A stretch of DNA of 64,000 bases, taken from contig PNOM01000003.1 of NCBI GenBank assembly GCA_013824835.1, forward strand, positions 18,413-82,412. The letters run 5' to 3'. Source of the stretch: Syntrophus sp. (in: bacteria) (GTDB taxonomy: Bacteria; Desulfobacterota; Syntrophorhabdia; Syntrophorhabdales; Syntrophorhabdaceae). The position numbers and the translations under genes are program-made. The notes under the pieces are model-generated. The model searched no databases. It worked only from the letters and a program-made list of their open reading frames with translations, and was not told the origin of the DNA. Positions 9,259 through 17,283 of this stretch are shown here, piece after piece (within the stretch, counting starts at the first letter, position 1; each line of letters opens with the position of its first letter).

Positions 9259-9306
9259 GTACCACTTTAACTTATATGGATATTACGTTTATGTCAAGAG
9301 GAGTCT

Positions 9307-10251
9307 ATGAAAATATTTGAAACTCTCAATATAGCAGAGAAATTTCCGAATCCTGTACTTACTGTCGGCAATTACGACGGCCTTCATACAGGTCACAGGA
9401 TGATTATCGAAAAGGTGAAGGCAAAGGCCGCGGAAATAGGGGGCGCATCTATGCTCATGACCTTTAATCCCCATCCCATGAGCCTCCTGGCGCCGGAAAA
9501 GCAGATCGGTCTCATTACGCCGGTCCACGCAAAGAAACGGATCATTGAAGAAACGGGAATCGATGTCCTTATACTGGCCCCCTTTACCCCGGAGTTCCGG
9601 GCCATTGATCCCGAGCACTTTGTGAAAGATATTCTTTTGGGACGACTGGGCATAAAAGGTCTTATCGTGGGGTATGACTTCAAGTTCGGCAAAGGGGGCA
9701 AAGGGGATGTCCATTTGTTGAGACGTTTCTCTGACGAGCTTGGGTTCTTCTTTGACGTGGTGGATGTAATTACCCTCCATGGTGAAAAGATCGGGAGCAA
9801 CAGGATCAGAAAGATGATAAAGAATGGTGAAACAGAGAGGCTGATCGGTTTTCTTGGCAGGCCCCATATGATTGAGGGAAGGGTGGTAAAGGGCCTTGGA
9901 AGGGGCGCCGGCCTTGGATTTCCCACAATCAACCTGGAAACAGACTTCGATCTTATCCCGAAGGAAGGCGTCTATGTGACTCAGATTGAGATGGCGGGTG
10001 TAAAATACCCCGCGGTCACGAATATCGGCCGTAACCCCACATTCGATGGTAAGACCTTGACCATCGAGACGTTTATACTCGATTTCTCTGGAAACCTTTA
10101 CGGTCAGGAGGTATCGCTCTATTTCTACCAGAGAATAAGGGATGAAATGAGATTTGGCTCGGTGGATGAGTTGCTCAAGCGGATTTCATTGGATGTGGAG
10201 ATAGCGAGAGGGTATTTCAGGAACAATCAAGATAAGGAGGGCACACCATGA
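9307..10251 (+). CDS. ribF: Bifunctional riboflavin kinase / FAD synthetase
   Basis: The 314-residue protein has the RibF layout. The N-terminal FMN adenylyltransferase domain carries VGNYDGLHTGHRMII and TFNPHP, plus GSNRIRKMIKNGE near its end. The C-terminal riboflavin kinase domain (from about 185) carries GRGAGLGFPTINL, EGVYVT, NIGRNPTF and ETFILDF. It makes FMN from riboflavin and then FAD, the cofactor needed by the neighbouring EtfAB. The ATG follows AGAGGAG. Its stop overlaps the start of the next short frame (ATGA at 10248-10251). Confidence 0.95.
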   Translation: MKIFETLNIAEKFPNPVLTVGNYDGLHTGHRMIIEKVKAKAAEIGGASMLMTFNPHPMSLLAPEKQIGLITPVHAKKRIIEETGIDVLILAPFTPEFRAIDPEHFVKDILLGRLGIKGLIVGYDFKFGKGGKGDVHLLRRFSDELGFFFDVVDVITLHGEKIGSNRIRKMIKNGETERLIGFLGRPHMIEGRVVKGLGRGAGLGFPTINLETDFDLIPKEGVYVTQIEMAGVKYPAVTNIGRNPTFDGKTLTIETFILDFSGNLYGQEVSLYFYQRIRDEMRFGSVDELLKRISLDVEIARGYFRNNQDKEGTP

Positions 10252-10436
10252 ACAAACCTCATTCAGGCAAGACTGCAATTGTTACCGGTTTCAGTTCCGG
10301 CATAGGGCGCGTCTCCGTGGTCATGCCCGGAAAAGTGGTCAGCGAATTCCAGGGTGTGGCCGGTTACAATCAGGAAAACTTCGGGAACGCGGTTGCCCAG
10401 TTCGGTAAACTGCTTGAGGCTGTAAATGCAACTTAA
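10248..10436 (+). pseudogene. Relic of a short-chain dehydrogenase (SDR) gene with internal deletion
   Basis: The 62-codon frame has a strong ribosome site (AAGGAGG) and overlaps the ribF stop. It opens with KTAIVTGFSSGIGR, the TGxxxGIG cofactor motif that starts SDR proteins. It then jumps directly to VVMPGKVVSEFQG...GYNQENF, which resembles the region after the catalytic site of the same family (PG motif and beyond). The roughly 170 residues between, including the Ser-Tyr-Lys catalytic residues, are missing. I read it as an in-frame internal deletion that left both ends and the original translation signals. A functional mini-protein is possible but unsupported. Confidence 0.7.
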
Positions 10437-10455
10437 ATAAGAAAGAACCCAAAAA

Positions 10456-10482
10456 AATGCCCCTTATCGCATAAGGGGCATT
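10456..10482 (-). terminator. Terminator-like perfect hairpin
   Basis: AATGCCCCTTAT (10456-10467) and ATAAGGGGCATT (10471-10482) form a perfect 12-bp stem with a 3-base loop. A run of A on its left gives a U tract for minus-strand transcripts from the HU gene. No T run follows on the plus strand, but the stem could still protect or stop the ribF transcript. Confidence 0.6.
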
Positions 10483-10543
10483 CATGAAGCGCAACAGTAA
10501 TAAATTATTGCCTGTTCCAGTCTCTATCAAAGGGACTCGCGTC

Positions 10544-10633
10544 GCCCCCTCACCCTCGACCCGCAAGCGGGTACCCCGGCCGTGCGAGCTATATAGATTC
10601 CCTCAGGCTCATGTCCGTGGGAATCTATATAGC
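10544..10633. repeat. Intergenic inverted-repeat block overlapping the 3' end of the HU gene
   Basis: Three elements lie here. GCCCCCTCACCCT at 10544-10556 recurs in reverse at 52297-52309, so it belongs to a dispersed repeat. ACCCGC-AA-GCGGGT at 10559-10572 is a tight palindrome. GCTATATAGATTCCC (10588-10602) and GGGAATCTATATAGC (10619-10633) are a perfect 15-bp inverted pair with a 16-base loop. Its right arm contains the last codons and stop of the HU gene. Confidence 0.65.
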
Positions 10634-10894
10634 GTCCTTAAATGATTTTCCAGCGGTAAATTTTGGCACTTTACAGGCAGATATATTTATTTCTTTGCCG
10701 TTTCGCGGATTTCTTCCCTTCCGGGCTTTTCTCTTTGAGACAGAGAAAGAGCCAAATCCAACCAGGGTTACTCTTTCGTCTTTCTTTAAGGCTGTTTTAA
10801 TGCCATCAAAAAAGGCATCGAGAGCTTTAGCGGCAGCAGCCTTGGATATTTTGGCGCCTGAGGCCATTGTGCTAATCAGTTCTGCTTTTGTCAT
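10625..10894 (-). CDS. hup: HU family DNA-binding protein
   Basis: The 89-residue protein matches HU/IHF length and pattern: MTKAELISTMA at the start, the helical body with KALDAFFDGIKTAL, GFGSFSVSKRKARKGRNPRNG for the beta arm that enters the minor groove, and KVPKFTAGKSFKDAI at the end. HU bends and compacts DNA and forms dimers. AAAGGAGGG lies just upstream of the ATG. It is a single gene; its stop codon is inside a 15-bp inverted repeat. Assignment to HU rather than an IHF subunit is by overall pattern. Confidence 0.95.
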   Translation of the reverse strand: MTKAELISTMASGAKISKAAAAKALDAFFDGIKTALKKDERVTLVGFGSFSVSKRKARKGRNPRNGKEINISACKVPKFTAGKSFKDAI

Positions 10895-11023
10895 ATAGAA
10901 CCCTCCTTTGAATGTGAATTTTTGATAATGCTCATGATAACCACCCCTGTAAATACTTTATACTGCTTAACATAAATAATATTCAACATTTATTTGGTAT
11001 ATTCCGTTTTTATCAGCTCGGAT

Positions 11024-11374
11024 TTATACACGGCCATAATCATCCTCGATCCGCTCTATATCATCTTCGCCGCAGTAATCGCCCCTTTGTACTTCGATAA
11101 ACATAAGCTCATCAAACCCTGTATTGAAAACGCGATGAATGGTTTTCTCGGGAATATCGATGGAATCACCTTTTTTGAGGTGTACTTCCCTATCACTACA
11201 CCTTACCAATGCCTCTCCGGCCAGGATATACCAGTGTTCGTTACGATGGAGGTGACGCTGGAGACTCAATCGTTTACCCGGGTAGACAATGATTCGCTTG
11301 ACCTTATATGATGTTTCATCGCAGAGAACCTGATAATAGCCCCACGGGCGATGGTCTTCCGTCTTGATGCACAT
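11024..11374 (-). CDS. Cupin protein, type II mannose-6-phosphate isomerase-like
   Basis: I start at ATG 11374 (MCIKTEDHRPWG), which has GGAGGA nine bases upstream; a longer frame from 11410 would bury that site. The 116-residue product matches the cupin domain found at the end of mannose-1-phosphate guanylyltransferase/phosphomannose isomerase proteins: RPWGYYQVL, YKVKRIIVYPGKRLSLQRH, HRNEHWYILAGEA and KGDSIDIPEKTIHRV. The histidines and glutamate of the metal site are present. It probably interconverts fructose-6-P and mannose-6-P or acts on another sugar phosphate; the substrate cannot be fixed from the sequence. Confidence 0.85.
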   Translation of the reverse strand: MCIKTEDHRPWGYYQVLCDETSYKVKRIIVYPGKRLSLQRHLHRNEHWYILAGEALVRCSDREVHLKKGDSIDIPEKTIHRVFNTGFDELMFIEVQRGDYCGEDDIERIEDDYGRV

Positions 11375-11479
11375 AAGAACAGTTCCTCCATTATTTTTTT
11401 CGGTTATCAATTATTTTCAACCATTATAAAGATATTTGTAATAGTCAGTCAACAAAAGAGCGTTCCCGACAAGAAACTA

Positions 11480-11509
11480 TTGGAAGAATCCTACTGATCA
11501 GTTTATAAT
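11480..11509 (+). promoter_or_regulatory. Candidate promoter of the malic enzyme-fumarase run
   Basis: TTGGAA (11480-11485) and a perfect TATAAT (11504-11509) are separated by 18 bases. The malic enzyme ATG is about 58 bases further on, preceded by AAGGAGG. Confidence 0.5.
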
Positions 11510-11567
11510 ACGAAAAAATGTTTTAAGTCATGGGCAGCTTTTCAGCAAACCGGCTTAAGGAGGAGAC

Positions 11568-12917
11568 ATGGAAAAGCCCGGGGTAACAAAAGAAGAACTT
11601 ATTGAGAAGGCAAAGAAGCCTGCTCACGATTCGATGAAAATGCATCCCTTTTATAAGGGAAAGATTGAGATAGTCCCCAAGTGTGTCATACGGGACATAA
11701 GGGACTTTGCGATCTGGTATACCCCGGGGGTAGCAGCGCCGTGTATGGATATCTATAATAACCCCGAGAAGTCCTTTGAATATACAAACAGGGCAAATTT
11801 GGTAGGAATTGTTACCGATGGGACAAGGGTACTCGGGCTGGGCGATATAGGACCTCTCGCAGCAATGCCTGTCATGGAGGGAAAGGCATTGCTTTTCAAG
11901 TATCTTGGCGGAGTAGATGCGTTCCCTATTTGTCTTGATACAAAAGATCCTGAGGAGTTCATCAGGACCGTAAAGCTTTTGACCCCATCTTTCGGAGGCA
12001 TAAACCTTGAGGACATAGCAAATCCTAAATGTTTCTACATCCTTGAAAAATTGAGAGCAGAGGCAACGATACCTGTATGGCATGATGACCAGCAGGGGAC
12101 CGCAGCAGTTACCCTTGCAGGGTTGATTAATGCCCTTAAGGTCGTGAAAAAAAGAATCGAAGATGTAAAGATCACCATGATCGGGGTAGGGGCGGCAAAT
12201 GTCTGCATAACAAAGATGATAATAAAGGCCGGCGCAGATCCGAAGAAGTTCATCGTTGTGGATAGTAAGGGCATACTCAATAGAAAGAGAGACGATATAA
12301 GGCAGCCCCATAAAGAAAAGATGGAGTTCTGCCAGACGACAAATGGTGAAAACAGGGATGGAGGTATAGAGGAAGCCATGAAGGGGCAGGATGTGGTTAT
12401 AGCCCTTTCTAAGCCAGGTCCTGATGTAATCAAAAAAGAATGGATTTCAGCGATGGCCGACAATGCGGTTGTTTTTGTATGTGCAAATCCGATACCGGAA
12501 ATATGGCCCTGGGAGGCAAAAGAGGCGGGGGCAAGGGTAGTAGCCACAGGAAGAAGTGATTTTCCGAATCAGGTAAATAATTCCGTTGGATTCCCTGCTA
12601 TTTTCAGGGGCACCCTCGATGTTATGGCGAGGACCATTACAGATGAAATGTGCATCGCCGCAGCATATGAGCTTGCAAAGTGCGCGGAGGATAAGGGATT
12701 GCATGAGGATTATCTTTTACCCACCATGGATGAATGGGAGGTTTTTCCGCGGGAGGCAGTAGCAGTTGCGAAGATGGCTATGAAGCAGGGTGTAGCAAGG
12801 CTGCATCTGTCAGAAAAAGAACTTTTCACTATAGCGGAAACAAAAATAAAGAGGGCGCGGGATGAAGTTGCCATTCTCATGGAAAAAGGTATTATCGCAC
12901 CATATGTTGAGGAATAG
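11568..12917 (+). CDS. NAD(P)-dependent malic enzyme
   Basis: The 449-residue protein is the short bacterial form without a phosphotransacetylase domain. Visible are the N-terminal catalytic domain with AIWYTPGVAAPC and TDGTRVLGLGDIGP, FGGINLEDIANPKCF, the substrate/metal segment VWHDDQQGTAAV, and the Rossmann segment MIGVGAANVC. It decarboxylates malate to pyruvate with reduction of NAD(P)+. It heads a plus-strand run; the fumarase genes follow 25 bases later, which gives fumarate to malate to pyruvate as one unit. Coenzyme preference cannot be read safely. AAGGAGG precedes the ATG. Confidence 0.93.
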   Translation: MEKPGVTKEELIEKAKKPAHDSMKMHPFYKGKIEIVPKCVIRDIRDFAIWYTPGVAAPCMDIYNNPEKSFEYTNRANLVGIVTDGTRVLGLGDIGPLAAMPVMEGKALLFKYLGGVDAFPICLDTKDPEEFIRTVKLLTPSFGGINLEDIANPKCFYILEKLRAEATIPVWHDDQQGTAAVTLAGLINALKVVKKRIEDVKITMIGVGAANVCITKMIIKAGADPKKFIVVDSKGILNRKRDDIRQPHKEKMEFCQTTNGENRDGGIEEAMKGQDVVIALSKPGPDVIKKEWISAMADNAVVFVCANPIPEIWPWEAKEAGARVVATGRSDFPNQVNNSVGFPAIFRGTLDVMARTITDEMCIAAAYELAKCAEDKGLHEDYLLPTMDEWEVFPREAVAVAKMAMKQGVARLHLSEKELFTIAETKIKRARDEVAILMEKGIIAPYVEE

Positions 12918-12942
12918 ATAATAATTTGCCGGGGGCCACATA

Positions 12943-13782
12943 ATGAGGGAGCTTCATGTGGGGGAGATCATATCTACCCTTGAAAACCTGTTTATTGATG
13001 CAAACATCAATCTGCCCGGAAGCGTGATAAGGGCCTTTGAAGAGTCAATAGACAAGGAAGATTCGCCTGTAGGCAGAGAAGTCTTCAGGGAATTATTGAG
13101 AAACGCGGTAACAGCGAAAGAAGAGCGTATACCAATATGTCAGGATACGGGTCTTGCAGTTACTTTTATTGAGATCGGGCAGGATGTCCATCTTTATGGA
13201 GGTGCTCTTGAAGACGCAGTCAATGAAGGGGTCAGAAGGGCTTATAAAAATGGTTATTTAAGAAAATCATGTTGCGATCCTTTTTCAAGACGCAACACCA
13301 ATGATAACACCCCTGCGATTCTCCATACGAGGATTGTCCCGGGAAATCAGGTGAAGATTACCGTTCTTCCGAAGGGCGGGGGGAGCGAAAATTATGGGGA
13401 GGTTAGGATGCTTGTGCCCTCCCAGGGGAAAGAAGGGGTGCAAGCATTTGTGCTCGACATGGTAATGAAGGGAGGGCCCAACCCGTGTCCGCCTATTATT
13501 GTAGGAATAGGCATCGGGGGTAATTTTGAGACGTCTGCTCTTCTTTCCAAAGAAGCCCTGATGGTTCCCCTGAACATAAGAAATGAAGATCCTGCTATTG
13601 CCGATTTTGAGCTTGAGATCCTCCGCTCAATAAACAGAACAGGCATAGGCCCTCAGGGCTATGGAGGCACGGTGACGGCACTGGATGTTCACATAAAGAT
13701 TATGCCCTGTCATATTGCATCTTTGCCTGTTGCGGTAAATATTCAGTGTCATGCCCATAGAATCAAGGAAGCCTTGATATAA
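12943..13782 (+). CDS. Class I fumarate hydratase, alpha subunit
   Basis: The 279-residue protein is the N-terminal half of class I iron-sulfur fumarases as a separate subunit. Candidate [4Fe-4S] ligands are C66 (IPICQDTG), C110 or C111 (KSCCDPFSRRNTNDNTP) and the NPCPPIIVGIGIGG cysteine. KGGGSENYGEVRML is also typical. It hydrates fumarate to malate with the beta subunit encoded next. This cluster is oxygen-sensitive in known members, fitting an anaerobe. L(+)-tartrate dehydratase shares the family; the flanking malic enzyme favours fumarase. The Shine-Dalgarno site is weak. Confidence 0.92.
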   Translation: MRELHVGEIISTLENLFIDANINLPGSVIRAFEESIDKEDSPVGREVFRELLRNAVTAKEERIPICQDTGLAVTFIEIGQDVHLYGGALEDAVNEGVRRAYKNGYLRKSCCDPFSRRNTNDNTPAILHTRIVPGNQVKITVLPKGGGSENYGEVRMLVPSQGKEGVQAFVLDMVMKGGPNPCPPIIVGIGIGGNFETSALLSKEALMVPLNIRNEDPAIADFELEILRSINRTGIGPQGYGGTVTALDVHIKIMPCHIASLPVAVNIQCHAHRIKEALI

Positions 13783-13812
13783 AGAGGACCTGGAAAAAGG
13801 GTGAGGTAACTC

Positions 13813-14364
13813 ATGGAGATAAGGCGCATCAAAACACCATTGGAAGAAAATGTCATAGAGTCCTTGAAGTCAGGTGAAAAGGTCTTCCTGAGCGGCCATA
13901 TTTATACTGCCCGTGATGCGGCCCATAAAAGATTCATGGAAACATTAAGGGAAGGGAAACCCCTCCCTTTTGATATAAGGGGTCAGATTGTTTACTACTG
14001 TGGTCCTTCCCCTGCACCCCCGGGAAAGATTATAGGCGCCTGTGGGCCTACTACCAGCTCAAGGATGGATACCTACACCCCGACACTCCTTTCTCTCGGA
14101 TTAAAAGGCATGATAGGAAAAGGAAAAAGATCAAAGGCGGTTAAAGAGGCCATTCAAACACACAAGGCAATATACTTCGGAGCTACAGGCGGTGCAGGCG
14201 CTCTCCTTTCAAAGAGTGTTGTATCCTTCGAGACAGTTGCCTATGAAGACCTTGGTCCTGAAGCAGTGGTGCGACTCGGGGTGAAGGATTTCCCTTTATT
14301 TGTCATTAATGATATAGAAGGAAAAGATTTATATGAGGCAGGCACTGAACAGTACAAAAAATAG
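13813..14364 (+). CDS. Class I fumarate hydratase, beta subunit
   Basis: The 183-residue protein matches the C-terminal half of class I fumarases. KVFLSGHIYTARDAAHKR, VYYCGPSPAPPGKIIGACG and PTTSSRMD form the substrate-binding part, and FGATGGAGALLSKSV is typical too. It completes the active site of the alpha subunit encoded 30 bases upstream. GAGGT lies upstream of the ATG. Together they supply malate to the malic enzyme, or run toward fumarate, depending on metabolism. Confidence 0.93.
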   Translation: MEIRRIKTPLEENVIESLKSGEKVFLSGHIYTARDAAHKRFMETLREGKPLPFDIRGQIVYYCGPSPAPPGKIIGACGPTTSSRMDTYTPTLLSLGLKGMIGKGKRSKAVKEAIQTHKAIYFGATGGAGALLSKSVVSFETVAYEDLGPEAVVRLGVKDFPLFVINDIEGKDLYEAGTEQYKK

Positions 14365-14393
14365 ATTATCTTCAATAAAAATAAGGGGTTGAT

Positions 14394-15485
14394 ATGGGAG
14401 AAGTCCGTGTCGGAATCGTGGGTGTTGGTAACTGCGCAAGTTCCCTTGTACAGGGCCTGAGTTACTACTCCCGGAAAAATGATGAAATAATAGGGCTCAT
14501 GCATTACGACATCTGCGGATATGAGCCGAAGGATATCAAGGTAGCAGCCGCCTTCGATATAGACAGGAGAAAAGTACGTAAATCCCTCGGAGAGGCAATC
14601 TTTGCAGCGCCGAATTGCACCAGGATCATTGAAAAGGATTTGTTGCCATCCAATGTGACTGTAGCTATGGGCAATGTACTCGATGGTGTCTCGCCCCATA
14701 TGATTGATTACTCCGAAGAAAGGAGATTTCTTGTATCCGAAGAGGACCCTGATGATGTAGTCCGGATATTAAAAGAGAGCGGTGTCGAGATATTAATAAA
14801 CTACCTGCCTGTAGGATCGCAGAAGGCCAGCGAGTTTTATGCCCGATGCTGTCTTGAATGCGGGGTGAGCCTTATTAACTGTATACCCGTGTTTATTGCA
14901 TCTGAGACTAAATGGGCAGCGCTTTTTGAGGTAAAGGGAATACCTATCGTTGGCGATGATGTAAAATCCCAGATAGGAGCTACTATTATCCACAGAACCC
15001 TTGCGAAATTGTTTAATGACAGGGGGGTAAAGATAGACCGGACTTACCAGCTGAATACAGGGGGGAACACCGACTTTTTGAATATGCTCAATAGAGAACG
15101 GCTTGCATCAAAGAAGATTTCTAAAACTGAGGCCGTTCAATCAACCCTTGATATCCCGATCCTGCCCGACAATATTCATATAGGCCCTTCTGATTACGTT
15201 CCCTGGCAGGAGGACAATAAGGTCTGCTTCATCAGGATTGAGGGAAGAATTTTTGGAGATGTTCCTATTAATCTGGAGTTGAGGTTATCAGTCGAGGACT
15301 CGCCGAATAGTGCGGGTTCCATGATAGATGCAATACGATGTTGCAAGGTTGCACGGGACAGAGGGATTGGAGGAGTTCTCCAGTCCATATCTGCATATAC
15401 AATGAAGCACCCCTTGAAACAGTTTCCCGATGAAGTAGCGCGGGAGATGGTTGAAGAGTTTATCAGAGGGGACAGAGAGAGGTAG
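14394..15485 (+). CDS. ino1: Inositol-3-phosphate synthase
   Basis: The 363-residue protein has the length of prokaryotic Ino1. The NAD-binding N-terminus reads VGIVGVGNCASSLVQGL, followed by the family segments CGYEPKDIKV and AFDID. The catalytic domain includes YLPVGSQKASEFYA, GDDVKSQIGATIIHR and TYQLNTGGNTDFLNM. It converts glucose-6-phosphate to inositol-3-phosphate. The next gene encodes a CDP-alcohol phosphatidyltransferase, so the product is probably used for a phosphoinositide lipid head group (inference). It follows fumarase by 29 bases with AGGGG upstream. Confidence 0.93.
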   Translation: MGEVRVGIVGVGNCASSLVQGLSYYSRKNDEIIGLMHYDICGYEPKDIKVAAAFDIDRRKVRKSLGEAIFAAPNCTRIIEKDLLPSNVTVAMGNVLDGVSPHMIDYSEERRFLVSEEDPDDVVRILKESGVEILINYLPVGSQKASEFYARCCLECGVSLINCIPVFIASETKWAALFEVKGIPIVGDDVKSQIGATIIHRTLAKLFNDRGVKIDRTYQLNTGGNTDFLNMLNRERLASKKISKTEAVQSTLDIPILPDNIHIGPSDYVPWQEDNKVCFIRIEGRIFGDVPINLELRLSVEDSPNSAGSMIDAIRCCKVARDRGIGGVLQSISAYTMKHPLKQFPDEVAREMVEEFIRGDRER

Positions 15486-15494
15486 GTGCCGTAA

Positions 15495-16076
15495 TTGATA
15501 AGCTCAAGAATCGGCCATTCCCTTGATCCTCTTATTCTTAAAATATATCGCATCCTCTTTATGGGCAAGTCTCTGCACCCCAATGTACTGACTTTGTTGG
15601 GCGTATTCTTCGGTTTCATAGCTTTTATCCTTATCCTGCGGGATTTTCTTATATTGAGCGGTCTGGCCCTTATGATTTCAGGTCTTTTTGACCTTATGGA
15701 TGGTGCTATCGCGAGAAACACGGATCACGTGACTACCTTCGGCGGGTTTCTTGACTCTGTTCTTGACAGATATACAGATCTGTTTTTAATGTGCGGTGTT
15801 GTAATGTATTTTATGAAAAGGGGTGATCAGTTTAATGTCCTTATGGCATTTATTGCTTCCATAGGAATTGCCTTAGTGCCTTATGCAAAGGCAAGGGCGG
15901 AGGCATCCCGCATTTCCTGCAATACGGGCCTTCTCGAAAGGCCGGAAAGATTGTTTATCCTCCTGTGCGGTCTTCTCTTCAATATACTTCCTTATGCAAT
16001 AATAGTTCTTGCCCTCTTTACCCACATAACGGTAGTTCAAAGAATTATATATGTGAAAAGGGCTGTGAGAGATTAA
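15495..16076 (+). CDS. CDP-alcohol phosphatidyltransferase, probable inositol-phosphate lipid synthase
   Basis: The 193-residue integral membrane protein carries the full family signature DLMDGAIAR...GGFLDSVLDRYTD (pattern DxxDGxxAR-x8-GxxxDxxxD), where the aspartates bind metal and act in transfer. Several membrane helices follow. The reaction moves a phosphatidyl group from CDP-diacylglycerol to an alcohol. Being 9 bases after ino1, it may accept inositol phosphate, as actinobacterial and archaeal enzymes of this kind do; that is inference. The start is the first possible codon after an in-frame stop, a TTG; no good ATG exists before the motif. GAGAGG lies a little far upstream. Confidence 0.85.
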   Translation: MISSRIGHSLDPLILKIYRILFMGKSLHPNVLTLLGVFFGFIAFILILRDFLILSGLALMISGLFDLMDGAIARNTDHVTTFGGFLDSVLDRYTDLFLMCGVVMYFMKRGDQFNVLMAFIASIGIALVPYAKARAEASRISCNTGLLERPERLFILLCGLLFNILPYAIIVLALFTHITVVQRIIYVKRAVRD

Positions 16077-16094
16077 TAGAAGAATTATGTCCTG

Positions 16095-17156
16095 TCAGGT
16101 TGCCACAAGGTTGTAAATCTCCTCTTTCAGGATGTCCTTGGCCATTTCCTTCGGGATGTTTGTTTTTATGATTTTCCCTTTGGAGAACAAGACTGCGTTA
16201 TTTTTACCAAAGGCTATACCTATATCAGCCCCTTTTGCTTCACCGGGACCATTAACCTCGCAGCCCATAAGGGCAACATCGAGATAGGCATCGATACTGG
16301 CAATATCCTTTTCAAACTCTTCCACTATTTCAGCAAGGTTTGTTGTGCATCTTCCGCAGGTGGGGCACGAAATGATATTGATGCCTCTTTTTCTGAGACC
16401 AAGGTCTCTCAGAATATGATACGCGGCAATAACTTCATACACCGGGTTGCCGGTGAGAGAGACCCGTATTGTGTCCCCGAGTCCTTCATGGAGCAATATG
16501 CCTATGCCTATGGCGGACTTAATGGCCCCTGAGAAGATGGGGCCCGCCTCAGTGATACCGATATGAAGAGGGTAATTCGATTGTTTGGAGAACTTCTTGC
16601 ATGCATCTATGGTTTCGTGGATATTTGATGCCTTAAGAGAAACCTTTAATTCAGTCCAGCCCGTGTCCTCGAAGAGTTTCGTATAGTAAAGGGCGCTTTC
16701 AACCATTGTTTTTGCATCTGGTTTCACCTGTCCCTTTAAGAGCCTTTTTTCTATGGAACCTATGTTTATCCCGATCCTGACAGGAGTCTTTGTATCTGCG
16801 GCAACAACTGCAATCTCCTTAACCTTTCGTACATTATTGATTGTACCGGGATTTATCCTGACCCCGTCTATGCCCAATTCCATGGCCTTTATGGCAATTT
16901 TATGATTAAAATGGATATCGCCGATAATAGGAACATCTAATTCCTGTTTTAAGAACGGAATAATCTTGCAGGTATCCAGCTCAGGTAATGCAATGCGTAT
17001 CAGCTCACACCCCGCCTTTTTTAATTCTCTTGACTGATTCAGCGTCTCCTGAAAATTATCGGGGTTTGTATTCAACATTGACTGGACAACTATCGGTGCA
17101 TTGCCTCCGACATATACGTCTCCAATTTTAATCTTTTTTGTATTCTTTCTTTTCAT
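16095..17156 (-). CDS. ispG: 4-hydroxy-3-methylbut-2-enyl diphosphate synthase (MEP pathway)
   Basis: The 353-residue protein starts with the TIM-barrel segment VYVGGNAPIVVQSMLNT and has PVRIGINIGS and GITEAGPIFSG. The C-terminal iron-sulfur domain has ISCPTCGRCTTNL and the third cluster region MGCEVNGPGEAKGADIG. It reductively converts methylerythritol cyclodiphosphate to HMBPP for isoprenoids. No Shine-Dalgarno site is visible, but a strong promoter places the transcript start only about nine bases before the ATG. It is convergent with the CDP-alcohol transferase gene. Confidence 0.96.
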   Translation of the reverse strand: MKRKNTKKIKIGDVYVGGNAPIVVQSMLNTNPDNFQETLNQSRELKKAGCELIRIALPELDTCKIIPFLKQELDVPIIGDIHFNHKIAIKAMELGIDGVRINPGTINNVRKVKEIAVVAADTKTPVRIGINIGSIEKRLLKGQVKPDAKTMVESALYYTKLFEDTGWTELKVSLKASNIHETIDACKKFSKQSNYPLHIGITEAGPIFSGAIKSAIGIGILLHEGLGDTIRVSLTGNPVYEVIAAYHILRDLGLRKRGINIISCPTCGRCTTNLAEIVEEFEKDIASIDAYLDVALMGCEVNGPGEAKGADIGIAFGKNNAVLFSKGKIIKTNIPKEMAKDILKEEIYNLVAT

Positions 17157-17171
17157 GCGGGCGTTTCATCA

Positions 17172-17200
17172 ATTGTATAATCTGTGTGAGATGTTGTCAA
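17172..17200 (-). promoter_or_regulatory. Promoter of ispG with a very short leader
   Basis: On the minus strand TTGACA (17195-17200), 17-base spacer, TACAAT (17172-17177). The expected start of transcription near 17165 leaves about nine bases before the ATG at 17156, which explains the absent ribosome site. Confidence 0.65.
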
Positions 17201-17283
17201 TCACGAATCATTCATTCAAATGGACAAAATGTATAACCTGTTGTAGATTATGAAGAATATTATTTATTAACGTCGGGATAATA

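Noticed and set aside
11523..12311. 262-codon open frame antisense to the malic enzyme gene
   Set aside because: No family pattern, Cys- and Tyr-rich composition and no ribosome site; the sense strand encodes a complete malic enzyme.
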